64,000 bases of DNA from positions 1-64,000 of the forward strand of contig JAOPVX010000230.1 in the NCBI GenBank assembly GCA_025965975.1, given 5' to 3'. The notes under the pieces were generated by a model. The model searched no databases. It was not told where the DNA came from and worked only from the letters and a program-made list of their open reading frames with translations. How positions within the stretch are numbered: the first letter of the stretch is position 1; every line of letters begins with the position of its first letter. Position numbers and translations under genes: made by a program. Origin of the DNA: Mycobacterium sp. GTDB lineage: Bacteria; Actinomycetota; Actinomycetes; Mycobacteriales; Mycobacteriaceae. This document shows positions 51,722 through 60,315 of this stretch, in pieces.

Positions 51722-53295
51722 GCAAACGACTACTGGCCATTGCGGCGGCGGGCGCCGCCGCAATGCTGACCTTGTCGTCCTGTGGTGGCTCGGGTTCTGG
51801 CGGCGGCACGCCGAACGCGGCGCCGACCGACAAGGTGCTGCACCTGTCGTTCCTGCAGGACCCCGGCCAGCCGCCGGATCCCGACGTGTACTACGCCGGG
51901 CAGGGACTGCTGCTCACGACCAACCTCTACGAGGGTCTGTTGCAGTTCAAGGGCGGCCAGGGCAAGGCCGAGCTCGAGCCACTGCTGGCCACCGAGTACA
52001 CCGCCTCGCCCGACAACAAGGTCTTCACGCTCAAGCTGCGTGAGGGCGTGAAGTTCCACGACGGGACACCGTTCAAGTCCGACGCGGTCAAGGCGTCGTT
52101 CGACCGCCGACTGGCCGTCAACGGTGGACCCGCCTACATGGTCAAGGACATCGACTCCATTACGACGCAAGGCGATTACGGCGTCACGATCACGTTGAAG
52201 TCACCCAACTCGGAGTTCCTCGATTACCTCGGATCCGCCTACGGTCCGCGGATGCTGAGCCCGACCGGGCTGCAGAAGAATGGCGGCTCGGACTTCGCGC
52301 AGAACTACCTCACCACCCACGACCTCGGGACCGGTCCGTACACGCTGACCGACGCGCAGGTCGGCTCGCACTATGGGATGGCCTCGTTCGGAGACTACTG
52401 GGGTCCGAAGCCGTACTTCGAGAAGGTCGACCTGCCGGTCATCACCGACACCTCGGCGCAACAACTCCAGTTCAACAACGGCCAGCTCGCCGCGATCCTG
52501 CATGACCTGCCGTCGTCGGCGGTCGGGCAGTACCTGAACAACGCCAAGTACTCGCACTACTCGTTGCCGACGATGATGGCGGACTTCATCTACATCAACC
52601 CCACCAAGGGCATGATGACGGACCAGGCGACGCGGACCGCGGTGATGAATGCCATCGACGTCGACCAGCTCGTCAAGCAGACGTATTTTGGCCGAGGCAA
52701 GATCGGCGCACAGATGTACCCGCCGTACGTGCTCGCCGCCGAGTACGGGAAACAGGCTCTGACACATGATCCCTCGGCGCTGACCAAGATCGCTGCGGGA
52801 CTGCCCGCCGATCAGAAGTCGGTCACCATCGGCTTCGACACGAGCAATCCGGACAATCAGCTGATCAGCAACCTCGTTCAGACTCAGCTCGCGGCGGCAG
52901 GGGTCACCGCGAAGGTACAGGGCTATCCCACTTCGCAGATCTACGCCTGGATCGGCAACGCCGCGGCAGCGCCGGACATCCTCGCCAATCTGGTGTGGCC
53001 GGACGCTCCTTCGCCGTACACCTGGGGCCACATCTCGTGGGACCCCGATGGCGGGATCAATTACCTGAGCTGCTCGTCGCCGAAGGTCAGCGCCGCTCTG
53101 GCACAGGGGCTGCCAAACGGCGCGCCGCAACCGTACTCGGACGCGGGTACGGCAGCCGAAGAGACCGGTTGCTGGTTGAACGTCGCCGACATCGACGACT
53201 TCATGGTCGCCCAGCCGTGGCTGAAGGGAGTCGAGCAGGCGCACGCGGTGTCGAACCCGAACTCGCTGCGGATCGCGGCGCTGTCGGTGGGCTGA
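51718..53295 (+). CDS. ABC transporter substrate-binding lipoprotein (525 aa)
   Basis: Extracytoplasmic solute-binding protein of family 5 (DppA/OppA). Signal peptide with lipobox LSSC, lipidated Cys22. Domain motifs are KVLHLSFLQDPGQPPDPDVYYAGQGLLLTTNLYEGLLQFKG, PLLATEYTASPDNKVFTLKLREGVKFHDGTPF and ADFIYINPTKGMM. Delivers the substrate to the two permeases. ATG 51718 overlaps the hydrolase stop; GAAGGAG upstream. Substrate inferred to be a ureide or related amide, from the operon context only. Confidence 0.95.
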   Translation: MSKRLLAIAAAGAAAMLTLSSCGGSGSGGGTPNAAPTDKVLHLSFLQDPGQPPDPDVYYAGQGLLLTTNLYEGLLQFKGGQGKAELEPLLATEYTASPDNKVFTLKLREGVKFHDGTPFKSDAVKASFDRRLAVNGGPAYMVKDIDSITTQGDYGVTITLKSPNSEFLDYLGSAYGPRMLSPTGLQKNGGSDFAQNYLTTHDLGTGPYTLTDAQVGSHYGMASFGDYWGPKPYFEKVDLPVITDTSAQQLQFNNGQLAAILHDLPSSAVGQYLNNAKYSHYSLPTMMADFIYINPTKGMMTDQATRTAVMNAIDVDQLVKQTYFGRGKIGAQMYPPYVLAAEYGKQALTHDPSALTKIAAGLPADQKSVTIGFDTSNPDNQLISNLVQTQLAAAGVTAKVQGYPTSQIYAWIGNAAAAPDILANLVWPDAPSPYTWGHISWDPDGGINYLSCSSPKVSAALAQGLPNGAPQPYSDAGTAAEETGCWLNVADIDDFMVAQPWLKGVEQAHAVSNPNSLRIAALSVG

Positions 53296-54122
53296 TGGCT
53301 CACGTTTCCAAGGTCCGCAGGATAGTTCTGCTGACACTCGGCTGGGAGGAGCTGCCGAAGTCCGTATCGGTCTACGGCGCTCCGCCCGAAGAGCGGATGC
53401 GCGAGCCGGTGCCAGGGGTGCTGCTGCAGACCGACGGCGGCTGGGTGCTGCTTGACACCGGGTTCAACACCGCGCTCATCCGCGATCCCGCGCTGTACCG
53501 GCGGTTCTACCCGACCGTCGAGTACATCCCTGTGCTGCCGGGACCGGGTGAACCGATCGAACAATCGCTGCACGACATCGGCGTCGACATCGACGACATC
53601 CACACCGTCGCGGTGAGCCATCTGCACCACGACCATGCCGGCGGCCTGAAACTGTTCGCAGGCAAGGTTCCCGTGCATGCCCAACGCCGCGAAGTCGAAT
53701 ACGGGCTGTCCAACCATCCCGAGCCGGAGCACAACGCGATCGCGCGCATCGACTTCGACGATCCGCGCATCGAGTGGCAGCTCGCCGACGGCGAAGCCGA
53801 GATCGCCCCTGGTATCACGGCCGTCCCGACCTACGGGCATACCCCTGGGCACCAGAGTTTCGTGGTCGAACTCGACGAGTCGGTCGGCGGCGACGGGTTC
53901 GTATTCGCGTTCGACGCCGCCGACCTGACCGAGAACATCGAGCACGAGTTGGCGATCGGCGGCTACATCGGGGTGACACCCGAGGAAACCGTCGAACCCA
54001 TCCGCAAACTCAAGAGGCTGGCCAAAGAGAAGGGCTACCAACTGATCCCCGGTCACGACCCGCACGTGTGGCCGCAGCTGACCCGCCACTTTCACGATCG
54101 GTTCGGTCCGGTGGTCGCGTAG
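53295..54122 (+). CDS. Metallo-beta-lactamase-fold hydrolase, AHL-lactonase-like (275 aa)
   Basis: Zinc hydrolase of the MBL fold: metal motif SHLHHDHAGG, second His in GHTPGHQS, Asp in FAFDAADL and last His in GHDPHVW. Sequence style is like N-acyl-homoserine lactonases, but in this operon hydrolysis of a cyclic ureide or lactone intermediate fits better (inference). Start overlaps the binding-protein stop (TGATG). Its stop overlaps the allantoinase GTG by one base. Confidence 0.9.
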   Translation: MAHVSKVRRIVLLTLGWEELPKSVSVYGAPPEERMREPVPGVLLQTDGGWVLLDTGFNTALIRDPALYRRFYPTVEYIPVLPGPGEPIEQSLHDIGVDIDDIHTVAVSHLHHDHAGGLKLFAGKVPVHAQRREVEYGLSNHPEPEHNAIARIDFDDPRIEWQLADGEAEIAPGITAVPTYGHTPGHQSFVVELDESVGGDGFVFAFDAADLTENIEHELAIGGYIGVTPEETVEPIRKLKRLAKEKGYQLIPGHDPHVWPQLTRHFHDRFGPVVA

Positions 54123-55420
54123 TGGACCTGATTGTCCGGGCCGAGAGGGCGGTCATCGACGGCGAGATCCGGTCGGCCGCTGTGGCGGTGGCCGACGGCA
54201 TGATTCGTGCGGTCGGCCCGATCGGCGCGGACTACCCGGCCACCGAACAGATCCGGCTCGGCGAAGCGACGGTACTCCTGCCGGGTTTCGTCGATTCACA
54301 TGTGCACATCAACGAGCCGGGCACCGACTGGGAAGGCTTCGCCACCGCGACGGCGGCCGCTGCGGCTGGCGGCATCACCACCCTTGTCGACATGCCGCTC
54401 GACAGCGACCCGGTGACTACCACGGTCGGCGCGCTGAGCGACAAACAGCAAGCGGCGCAGGGCAACTGCGACGTCGATGTCGCGTTCTGGGGCGGTGTCG
54501 TCCCCGGCAATCTTGCCGGGCTAGGCGATCTGGCCGCCGCAGGCGTGCTGGGCTTCAAGTGCTTTCTCACCGACTCGGGAAACCCGAACTTCCCGGCCCT
54601 GGACGCCGACGAGTTCCGGCGCGCGGTGTCGATGTGCGCCGTCCTTGACGCGGTGCTGCTGGTGCACGCCGAAAGTGAACATGTCATCGAGGGCAGTCCG
54701 CGGCCACGCGGCCGCAGCTATGCGTCGTTTCTGTCGTCGCGGCCCGATGCCTCAGAGGAGCATGCCGTTGCGCTGGTCATCGACGCCGCAAGAGAAACGG
54801 GTGCGCGGGTCCACGTCGTGCATGTCTCCAGTGCCCGCGTGTTGCCGATGCTCGCCGATGCCAAGCGGTCCGGCGTACGCATCACCGCCGAGACGTGCCC
54901 GCACTATCTGATCTTCGCGGCCGAAGACATCCCCGACGGCGCAACACAGTTCGCGTCGTGCCCGCCCATCCGCGATGGGGACAACCGCAGCCTGCTGTGG
55001 CAGGGGCTGGCCGACGGCACCCTTGACATGATCGTGTCCGACCACTCACCCTGCGCGCCGCCGATGAAGGCCGACGGCGACTTTGGGCGTGTGTTCGGCG
55101 GAATCAGTTCCCTTCAGGTCGGACCGCGGGCCGTGTGGACACACGCCGTCCGGCGCGGTTTCGGGCTGGCGGAGCTGTGTCGGTGGATGTCCGAACAGCC
55201 TGCCGCCCTTGCGGGCCTTGGCGACAGGGGACGCATAGCGGTCGGGCGGCGGGCGGACCTGTGCGTATTCGAACCGGATATCGAGCAGACCGTACACGCC
55301 GCGACGCTGAGACACCGGCACGCGGTCACGCCCTATGACGGTGCCGTGCTGCGCGGCTCGGTGGTGCAGACCCGGCTGGCGGGCCGCCTCATCTACGAGC
55401 GGGTCGGTCAGCCGGCATGA
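54122..55420 (+). CDS. allB: Allantoinase (432 aa)
   Basis: Cyclic amidohydrolase of the dihydroorotase/allantoinase family, hydrolysing allantoin to allantoate. Metal ligands are HVHINEPG (HxH), the carboxylated Lys region GFKCFLTDSG, His in LVHAESE, His in VHVVHVSSA and Asp in MIVSDHSPC. The DCHVH-type N-terminal sheet and RADLCVFEPD C-terminal segment match. Dihydropyrimidinase/hydantoinase is the main alternative, but the allantoicase downstream favours allantoinase. GTG 54122 overlaps the MBL stop. Confidence 0.92.
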   Translation: MDLIVRAERAVIDGEIRSAAVAVADGMIRAVGPIGADYPATEQIRLGEATVLLPGFVDSHVHINEPGTDWEGFATATAAAAAGGITTLVDMPLDSDPVTTTVGALSDKQQAAQGNCDVDVAFWGGVVPGNLAGLGDLAAAGVLGFKCFLTDSGNPNFPALDADEFRRAVSMCAVLDAVLLVHAESEHVIEGSPRPRGRSYASFLSSRPDASEEHAVALVIDAARETGARVHVVHVSSARVLPMLADAKRSGVRITAETCPHYLIFAAEDIPDGATQFASCPPIRDGDNRSLLWQGLADGTLDMIVSDHSPCAPPMKADGDFGRVFGGISSLQVGPRAVWTHAVRRGFGLAELCRWMSEQPAALAGLGDRGRIAVGRRADLCVFEPDIEQTVHAATLRHRHAVTPYDGAVLRGSVVQTRLAGRLIYERVGQPA

Positions 55421-56169
55421 GACTGCTCGTCCTTAACCCGAACACATCGGAGTCGATGACCGCCGAGATCGCCGCGGCCGCTGCCGGGGTCGCCGCGCAG
55501 GAAACCGAGATCATCGCGCGCAATCCGCGTTTCGGCGCGACGGCGATCGACTCGGCCGGCGAAAGCTACCTGTCCGCGGTCGGCGTGATGGATCTGGTGG
55601 CCGCCATGCTCGCAGCGGGCGAATTCGACTATGACGCAGTGATTCTGGCCGGGTTCGGCGAACACGGCAAGGATGCGCTGCAGGAGATGCTCGCCGTGCC
55701 CGTGCTGGACATCGCCGAGGCCGCGGCTGCGGTCGCGCACCTGATCGGACGGCGCTTCTCGGTGGTCACCACGTTGGCCCGCTCGATACCGCCCATCGAG
55801 GACAGGTTGATGCTCGCGGGCCTCGATGCACACTGTGCGTCGGTGCGGGCGTGCGGGCTCGGTACCGCGCAGGTGGACGCTGACCCTGCCGGCGCCGTGC
55901 AGGCGATCGTCGACGAGGCGGCCAAGGCGGTCGCCGAGGACGGCGCCGACGTGATCTGCCTGGGATGCGCCGGGATGGCGGGTGTCACCGCGGCGATCAC
56001 CGCCAAGCTTGGTGTGCCCGCCGTCGACGGCGTCGCCGCCGCGGTGGCGCTGGCCCAGGCGTTGGTCGGGCTTGGGCTGAGCACAAGCAAGGCAGGCGTA
56101 TACGCCGAGGGGCCGGACAACCCGCGCAGTCACTGGCCACTCTCGACGTCGTTGGGCCTTGACCGATGA
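55417..56169 (+). CDS. Asp/Glu/hydantoin (allantoin) racemase (250 aa)
   Basis: Racemase that interconverts allantoin or hydantoin enantiomers by proton exchange at the chiral carbon. It opens MRLLVLNPNTSESMTAEIA. The second catalytic Cys is in ICLGCAGMAG. Where hydantoin racemases usually carry the first Cys (ACFGDPG-type) this reads LAGFGEHG, so that residue is Gly. Coupled by ATGA to allantoinase. The stop overlaps an ATG that opens a 21-codon mini-ORF before allantoicase. Confidence 0.88.
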   Translation: MRLLVLNPNTSESMTAEIAAAAAGVAAQETEIIARNPRFGATAIDSAGESYLSAVGVMDLVAAMLAAGEFDYDAVILAGFGEHGKDALQEMLAVPVLDIAEAAAAVAHLIGRRFSVVTTLARSIPPIEDRLMLAGLDAHCASVRACGLGTAQVDADPAGAVQAIVDEAAKAVAEDGADVICLGCAGMAGVTAAITAKLGVPAVDGVAAAVALAQALVGLGLSTSKAGVYAEGPDNPRSHWPLSTSLGLDR

Positions 56170-56231
56170 CCGCCGACGAGCGCTCGCGCGAGGAGCCCAT
56201 ATGCGAGCGCTCGCGCGAGGAGCCGATATGA
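56166..56231 (+). repeat. Relay repeat with 21-codon mini-ORF before allantoicase
   Basis: Two 27-bp copies of CGAGCGCTCGCGCGAGGAGC followed by CCATATG or CGATATG (56177-56203, 56204-56230). An ATG overlapping the racemase stop (ATGA, 56166-56169) opens MTADERSREEPICERSREEPI, whose TGA overlaps the allantoicase ATG (56228-56231). It is the same relay logic as at 2201-2264, with a related GAGCGCTCGCGCGAGGAGC core. Confidence 0.85.
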
Positions 56232-57232
56232 AGGTGGATCTCGCGTCGCGCGCCCTCGGCGGCAGCGTCGTCGCCGCCAGCGATGAATCGTTCGGCGTCA
56301 AGGAACGCTTGATCGACCCTGGCGAACCGGCGTTCGTGCCTGGCACGTACGACGTGCGCGGTGAGGTCGTCGACGGCTGGGAGACCCGCAGGCATGCCGA
56401 CGTCGACTGGGCGATCGTGCGGCTCGGAGTCGGTGGCCGGCTGCGCGCGATCGATGTCGACACCCGCTTCTTCTCCGGCAATCATCCGACCGGCTGCCGC
56501 ATCGATGCCTGCGTCCTCGACACCGTCGCCGACCCGACCGCCGCCGGGGTGCACTGGACGACGATCGTCGACAGCGCCGCGTTGAAACCCGATTCCCACA
56601 ACGTCTTTGCCGTCGACGATCCGCGGCGCTATACGCACCTGCGACTGCAGCTGGAATCCGACGGGGGAGTCGCGCGGCTACGCGCCTATGGCGAGGTCGT
56701 CCCTGACCCGGCGCTGTGGGCAGGCGTCACCGTCGAGGTGTCGGGCGTCGAGCAGGGCGGCCGGGTCGAATGGTCCAGCGACAGCTTCTATTCCGATGCT
56801 GGCGCGCTGATCACGCCGGACCGGCCACGCAACATGGGCGACGGGTGGGAGGCCAGGCGGCGCCGCGATATCGGCCCCGACACCCACGACGCGGTGATGA
56901 TCTCGTTCGCGGTGCCCGCCGATCTGCAGCGAGTCGAGATCGACACCAGCCGCTTCGTGTTCAACGCATCAACCGAGGTCGCGGTGCTTGGCAGCCGCGC
57001 GTTGCCATGTGGCGAACACGGCTGGGCGCTGGTGCCGTTCGACGTGGAAGTGCTGGCCCGCACCCGCATCGCAGCCGATTCGCGGCACGTCTTCGTCGTG
57101 GACGCCGCGGACATCACCGCGCTGCGGGTGCAGGCCTATCCCGACGGCGGAATCGCCCGCGTCCGGGCCTTCGGCCGGCCCACCGACCACGGAATCGCCT
57201 TGCTGCAATCCATCTGGGAGGGGTCGGCGTGA
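56228..57232 (+). CDS. alc: Allantoicase (334 aa)
   Basis: Hydrolyses allantoate to ureidoglycolate and urea. Two homologous beta-jelly-roll repeats, about residues 20-150 and 190-325: first DVRGEVVDGWETRRHADVDWAIVRLG, VDTRFFSGNHPTGCRIDAC; second NMGDGWEARRRRDIGPDTHDAVMISFAV, IDTSRFVFNASTEV. Both carry the GWE-x-RR pattern of the family. ATG 56228 is chosen over in-frame upstream starts because it overlaps the mini-ORF stop and matches the family start. Stop overlaps the next GTG. Confidence 0.94.
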   Translation: MKVDLASRALGGSVVAASDESFGVKERLIDPGEPAFVPGTYDVRGEVVDGWETRRHADVDWAIVRLGVGGRLRAIDVDTRFFSGNHPTGCRIDACVLDTVADPTAAGVHWTTIVDSAALKPDSHNVFAVDDPRRYTHLRLQLESDGGVARLRAYGEVVPDPALWAGVTVEVSGVEQGGRVEWSSDSFYSDAGALITPDRPRNMGDGWEARRRRDIGPDTHDAVMISFAVPADLQRVEIDTSRFVFNASTEVAVLGSRALPCGEHGWALVPFDVEVLARTRIAADSRHVFVVDAADITALRVQAYPDGGIARVRAFGRPTDHGIALLQSIWEGSA

Positions 57233-57756
57233 GCACCCGAAGCACCGTGCAGATGACCGAATGCAGCGGACTGTGGCAGCGCACGTTGCTCATCGACGGC
57301 GACGGGTCACGCGACGTCAGCACCGGTGTGGCATGGCTGCAGGGAATCACCGCGTACGCGGACACCCGGGGCTTTGCCGGCCGACTCAGCCAGCACGACG
57401 ACGTCTTCGCGTGGCAGCGGCTCATCGATGTCGAGCCGCAGGGGCCGTTCCCCGACGAGGGGCGGATGCGGTGGGAGGCGGGCGTTTTGATCGAACGCGG
57501 CGTGCACCAGAACTACGCCGAACATTGGGTCAGGCGGGACGGCCCGGCCGCACCGTGCTGGGCGCTGTTCGGAGCGAACGCGATCCTGCTGCGCGCCGGT
57601 GCGCAATTCGGCTGGGCGGACCGGCGCGGTGTTGCGCTTGGCACAATCGGCGATCCGCAGTGGACCGCGCTCAATCCGCACATGAATGGTAGTGACCTGG
57701 TGGCCAACGGCGTCCGATGGAACATTGAGGATAGCGAAGGAGATGTGGATCTATGA
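57229..57756 (+). CDS. Unassigned ureide-operon protein (175 aa)
   Basis: Co-translated between allantoicase (GTGA overlap) and the 2OG oxygenase (ATGA overlap). Sequence pattern: MTECSGLWQRTLLIDGDGSRDVSTGVAWLQGITAYADTRG, then WQRLIDVEPQGPFPDEGRMRWEAG and VHQNYAEHW. It resembles the lipocalin-like HRI1 pattern rather than ureidoglycolate lyase AllA, but I cannot assign it. A missing activity for ureidoglycolate would fit the location. Confidence 0.8.
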   Translation: MSTRSTVQMTECSGLWQRTLLIDGDGSRDVSTGVAWLQGITAYADTRGFAGRLSQHDDVFAWQRLIDVEPQGPFPDEGRMRWEAGVLIERGVHQNYAEHWVRRDGPAAPCWALFGANAILLRAGAQFGWADRRGVALGTIGDPQWTALNPHMNGSDLVANGVRWNIEDSEGDVDL

Positions 57757-58790
57757 GTGGGGCAACGTCATTCACATCGGTGCCGATCGTCGACATCAGC
57801 GGACTGAACTCGCCGGAGCCGGCGGAACGCGAACGAGTGGCGGGCGAGATCGGTAGCGCGGCCCGCGAGGTCGGGTTCTTCTATGTGAGCGGCGCCGGTG
57901 TCGACGACGCGTTGTTCGAGCGCACGTTGGCAGCGACGAGGCAGTTCTTCGCGTTGCCGCTCGAGGAGAAGATGCGCTCCTACATCGGGCTGTCCACCTG
58001 CCATCGGGGCTACGTGCCGGTCGGCGAGGAGGGCGTGGAGACGGGAACACCAGATCTCAAGGAGGCGTTCGACACCGCGCTGGATCTGCCCGCCGACGAC
58101 CCCGACCATCTGGCGGGCAACCCGATGCTTGGCCCGAACGTGTGGCCCGACCTGCCGGGGTTCGCCGAGACGGTGACGGAGTACTACCACGCGGTGCTCG
58201 ACGTCGGGCACCGGCTGCTGTCGGCGTTCGCGGTGGCGCTGAAAGAGGACCCCGACACGTTCTCCCGGCACGCGACCAAGACGCCGAGCCAGTTGCGGCT
58301 GGTGCACTATCCGTACAACCCCGAAGCGCAGGACGGTCAGGGTATCGGCGCGCACACGGACTACGAGTGCTTCACGCTGCTCAAACCCACCGCGCCGGGC
58401 CTTGAGGTGCTCAACGGCGCCGGTGAGTGGATCGACGTGCCGCCGGTGCCCGGCACGTTCGTCGTAAACATCGGCGACATGCTGGAACTGTGGACCAACG
58501 GTGCATACGTGGCGACCAGCCACCGGGTGCGCAAGGTGCCCGAAGAGCGGTATTCGTTCCCGCTGTTCTTCAACGTCGATTACCACACCGAGGTGAAACC
58601 GTTGCCGCAGTTCGCCTCTCGCGACGGAAAGGAGCGCCCCACGCTGCGCGCGGGTGAGCACCTGTTCGCCCAGACCGCTCAGACGTTCGGCTATCTGCGC
58701 AACCGCGTCGAGACCGGTGAGCTGGTGCTTCCCGACGGCTCGCTGGAAATCGGACAGTTCGGACAGCAGGCGTTGCAGAACCGGGGATAG
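57753..58790 (+). CDS. 2-oxoglutarate/Fe(II) oxygenase, isopenicillin-N-synthase-like (345 aa)
   Basis: Non-heme Fe(II) dioxygenase: N-terminal VPIVDISGLNSPEPAERERVAGEIGSAAREVGFFYVSG, core HTDYECFTLL (His-x-Asp), then distal His in ATSHRVRKV and the 2OG-binding RYSFPLFF. Full length for the isopenicillin N synthase/ACC-oxidase-like group. Last gene of the ureide operon, coupled by ATGA. May oxidise a purine or ureide derivative upstream of allantoin; no uricase is present in the window. Confidence 0.92.
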   Translation: MSGATSFTSVPIVDISGLNSPEPAERERVAGEIGSAAREVGFFYVSGAGVDDALFERTLAATRQFFALPLEEKMRSYIGLSTCHRGYVPVGEEGVETGTPDLKEAFDTALDLPADDPDHLAGNPMLGPNVWPDLPGFAETVTEYYHAVLDVGHRLLSAFAVALKEDPDTFSRHATKTPSQLRLVHYPYNPEAQDGQGIGAHTDYECFTLLKPTAPGLEVLNGAGEWIDVPPVPGTFVVNIGDMLELWTNGAYVATSHRVRKVPEERYSFPLFFNVDYHTEVKPLPQFASRDGKERPTLRAGEHLFAQTAQTFGYLRNRVETGELVLPDGSLEIGQFGQQALQNRG

Positions 58791-58810
58791 CCTTCGGTAG
58801 TTTCGGCAGC

Positions 58811-59830
58811 GTGCCCGAACTGACGAACCGCCAGATCCTGCTGCGTCGCCGTCCGACCGGGCTGGTTGCGCCCGGTGACACCGAGCTGGTCACCAGCCCT
58901 GCGCCGGAGCCCGCAGACGGTGAGGCGCTGGTGCGCACCACCTACGTCGGGATCGACGCCGCGGCCCGTACCTGGCTCGACGGCCAGCCCGGCTATCTGC
59001 CCGCGCTGCAGTTGGGCGACGTCATCCGGGCGGCAGGAATCGGCGAGGTGGTGGCGTCACGCTGCGACGCCTACGCCGTCGGCGACGTCGTCACCACGCT
59101 GACCAGCTTCCAGGAATATGTCATCATCCGCGACGACGTGTTCACCACGCCGATCCCTGGGGAGACCGATCAACTGGCGATCATGTCGGTCTATGGCCCG
59201 ACGGGCGCCACCGCCTACTTCGGGATGACCGACATCGGCAGGCCCCAGCCAGGGGAGACCGTGGTGGTCTCGGCCGCGGCGGGTGCAACGGGGTCGGTGG
59301 CCGGGCAGATCGCCAAGATCGCAGGCGCACGGGTGGTCGGTATCGCGGGCGGTCCGCATAAGTGCAAGGCGGTTGTCGAAGACTTCGGGTTCGACGCGTG
59401 CATCGACTACAAGGAGGCCAACCTCCCCGCGTCGCTCAAGGAACACTGCCCGAAGGGTGTGAACGTCTACTTCGACAACGTCGGCGGGCCGATTCTCGAC
59501 GCGGTGCTTGGCCGACTCGCTCCACGAGCACGGGTCGTGCTGTGCGGCGTCATCTCCAGCTACCTGACCGGCGAACACCCAGGCCCATCCAACTACGTCA
59601 ACCTTCTGGCCAGGACCGCGCTCATGCAGGGATTCAATGCGCTCGACGAGTGGGGCCGCTTCGATGAAGCCTTCACCTCGCTTCGCCAGTGGGAGGCCGA
59701 TGGCCGGCTCGTGCACCGCCAGACCATCTTCGAGGGCATCGAGTCTTGCGTTGACGCCCTCAACGGGCTGTTCACCGGCGCCAACATCGGCAAGACGCTG
59801 GTCAAGATCAGCGAACCCACGCCGGCCTGA
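58811..59830 (+). CDS. MDR-family NADP-dependent oxidoreductase (339 aa)
   Basis: Zinc-independent medium-chain reductase of the LTB4 12-hydroxydehydrogenase/curcumin-reductase type: GLVAPGDTELVTSPAPEPADGEALVRTTYVGIDAAARTWL, the Rossmann part VVVSAAAGATGSVAGQIAKIAG, and FDNVGGPILDAVL. Reduces alkenal/enone double bonds with NADPH. GTG start. The stop overlaps the ATG of the Nudix gene (TGATG). Confidence 0.92.
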   Translation: MPELTNRQILLRRRPTGLVAPGDTELVTSPAPEPADGEALVRTTYVGIDAAARTWLDGQPGYLPALQLGDVIRAAGIGEVVASRCDAYAVGDVVTTLTSFQEYVIIRDDVFTTPIPGETDQLAIMSVYGPTGATAYFGMTDIGRPQPGETVVVSAAAGATGSVAGQIAKIAGARVVGIAGGPHKCKAVVEDFGFDACIDYKEANLPASLKEHCPKGVNVYFDNVGGPILDAVLGRLAPRARVVLCGVISSYLTGEHPGPSNYVNLLARTALMQGFNALDEWGRFDEAFTSLRQWEADGRLVHRQTIFEGIESCVDALNGLFTGANIGKTLVKISEPTPA

Positions 59831-60315
59831 TGCCGAAGCTGAGCGCGGCCCTGCTGCTCTACCGGGTCATCGACGGAGGCGTCGAAGTGCTGATCGGCCA
59901 TCCCGGCGGCCCGTTCTGGGCACGCAAAGACGAAGGAGCGTGGTCGATTCCGAAGGGTGAGTACGTCGAGGGCGACGACCCGTGGACCGCCGCACAACGT
60001 GAATTCGGAGAGGAACTCGGCAAAAAGCCGCCAGACGGGCCGCGCATCGAGTTCGCGCCGCTGCGGCAGCCCAGCGGCAAGGTCATCACGGCCTTCGCCG
60101 TTCGCGGCGATCTTGACCTCGATGGCACCGTCAGCAATACGTTCACGCTCGAGTGGCCGAAGGGTTCGGGCAAGATCCGCGAATATCCCGAGATCGACCG
60201 CGTCGGTTGGTTTTCGGTGGCCGAGGCCAACACGAAACTGCTGAAGGGTCAGCGGCCGCTGCTGGACCGTCTCATGGTTGCTCTCGAAGGCGGCGAACCG
60301 GGTGGGTCTCGATAG
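59830..60315 (+). CDS. Nudix hydrolase (161 aa)
   Basis: Nudix box GEYVEGDDPWTAAQREFGEELGK: the REFGEELG core is present, though the first conserved Glu of the box is Asp. N-terminal ALLLYRVIDGGVEVLIGHPGGPFWARKDEGAWSIPKGE. Likely hydrolyses a nucleoside diphosphate derivative. Coupled to the reductase. The last 44 bases overlap the convergent SnoaL-like gene. Confidence 0.92.
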   Translation: MPKLSAALLLYRVIDGGVEVLIGHPGGPFWARKDEGAWSIPKGEYVEGDDPWTAAQREFGEELGKKPPDGPRIEFAPLRQPSGKVITAFAVRGDLDLDGTVSNTFTLEWPKGSGKIREYPEIDRVGWFSVAEANTKLLKGQRPLLDRLMVALEGGEPGGSR

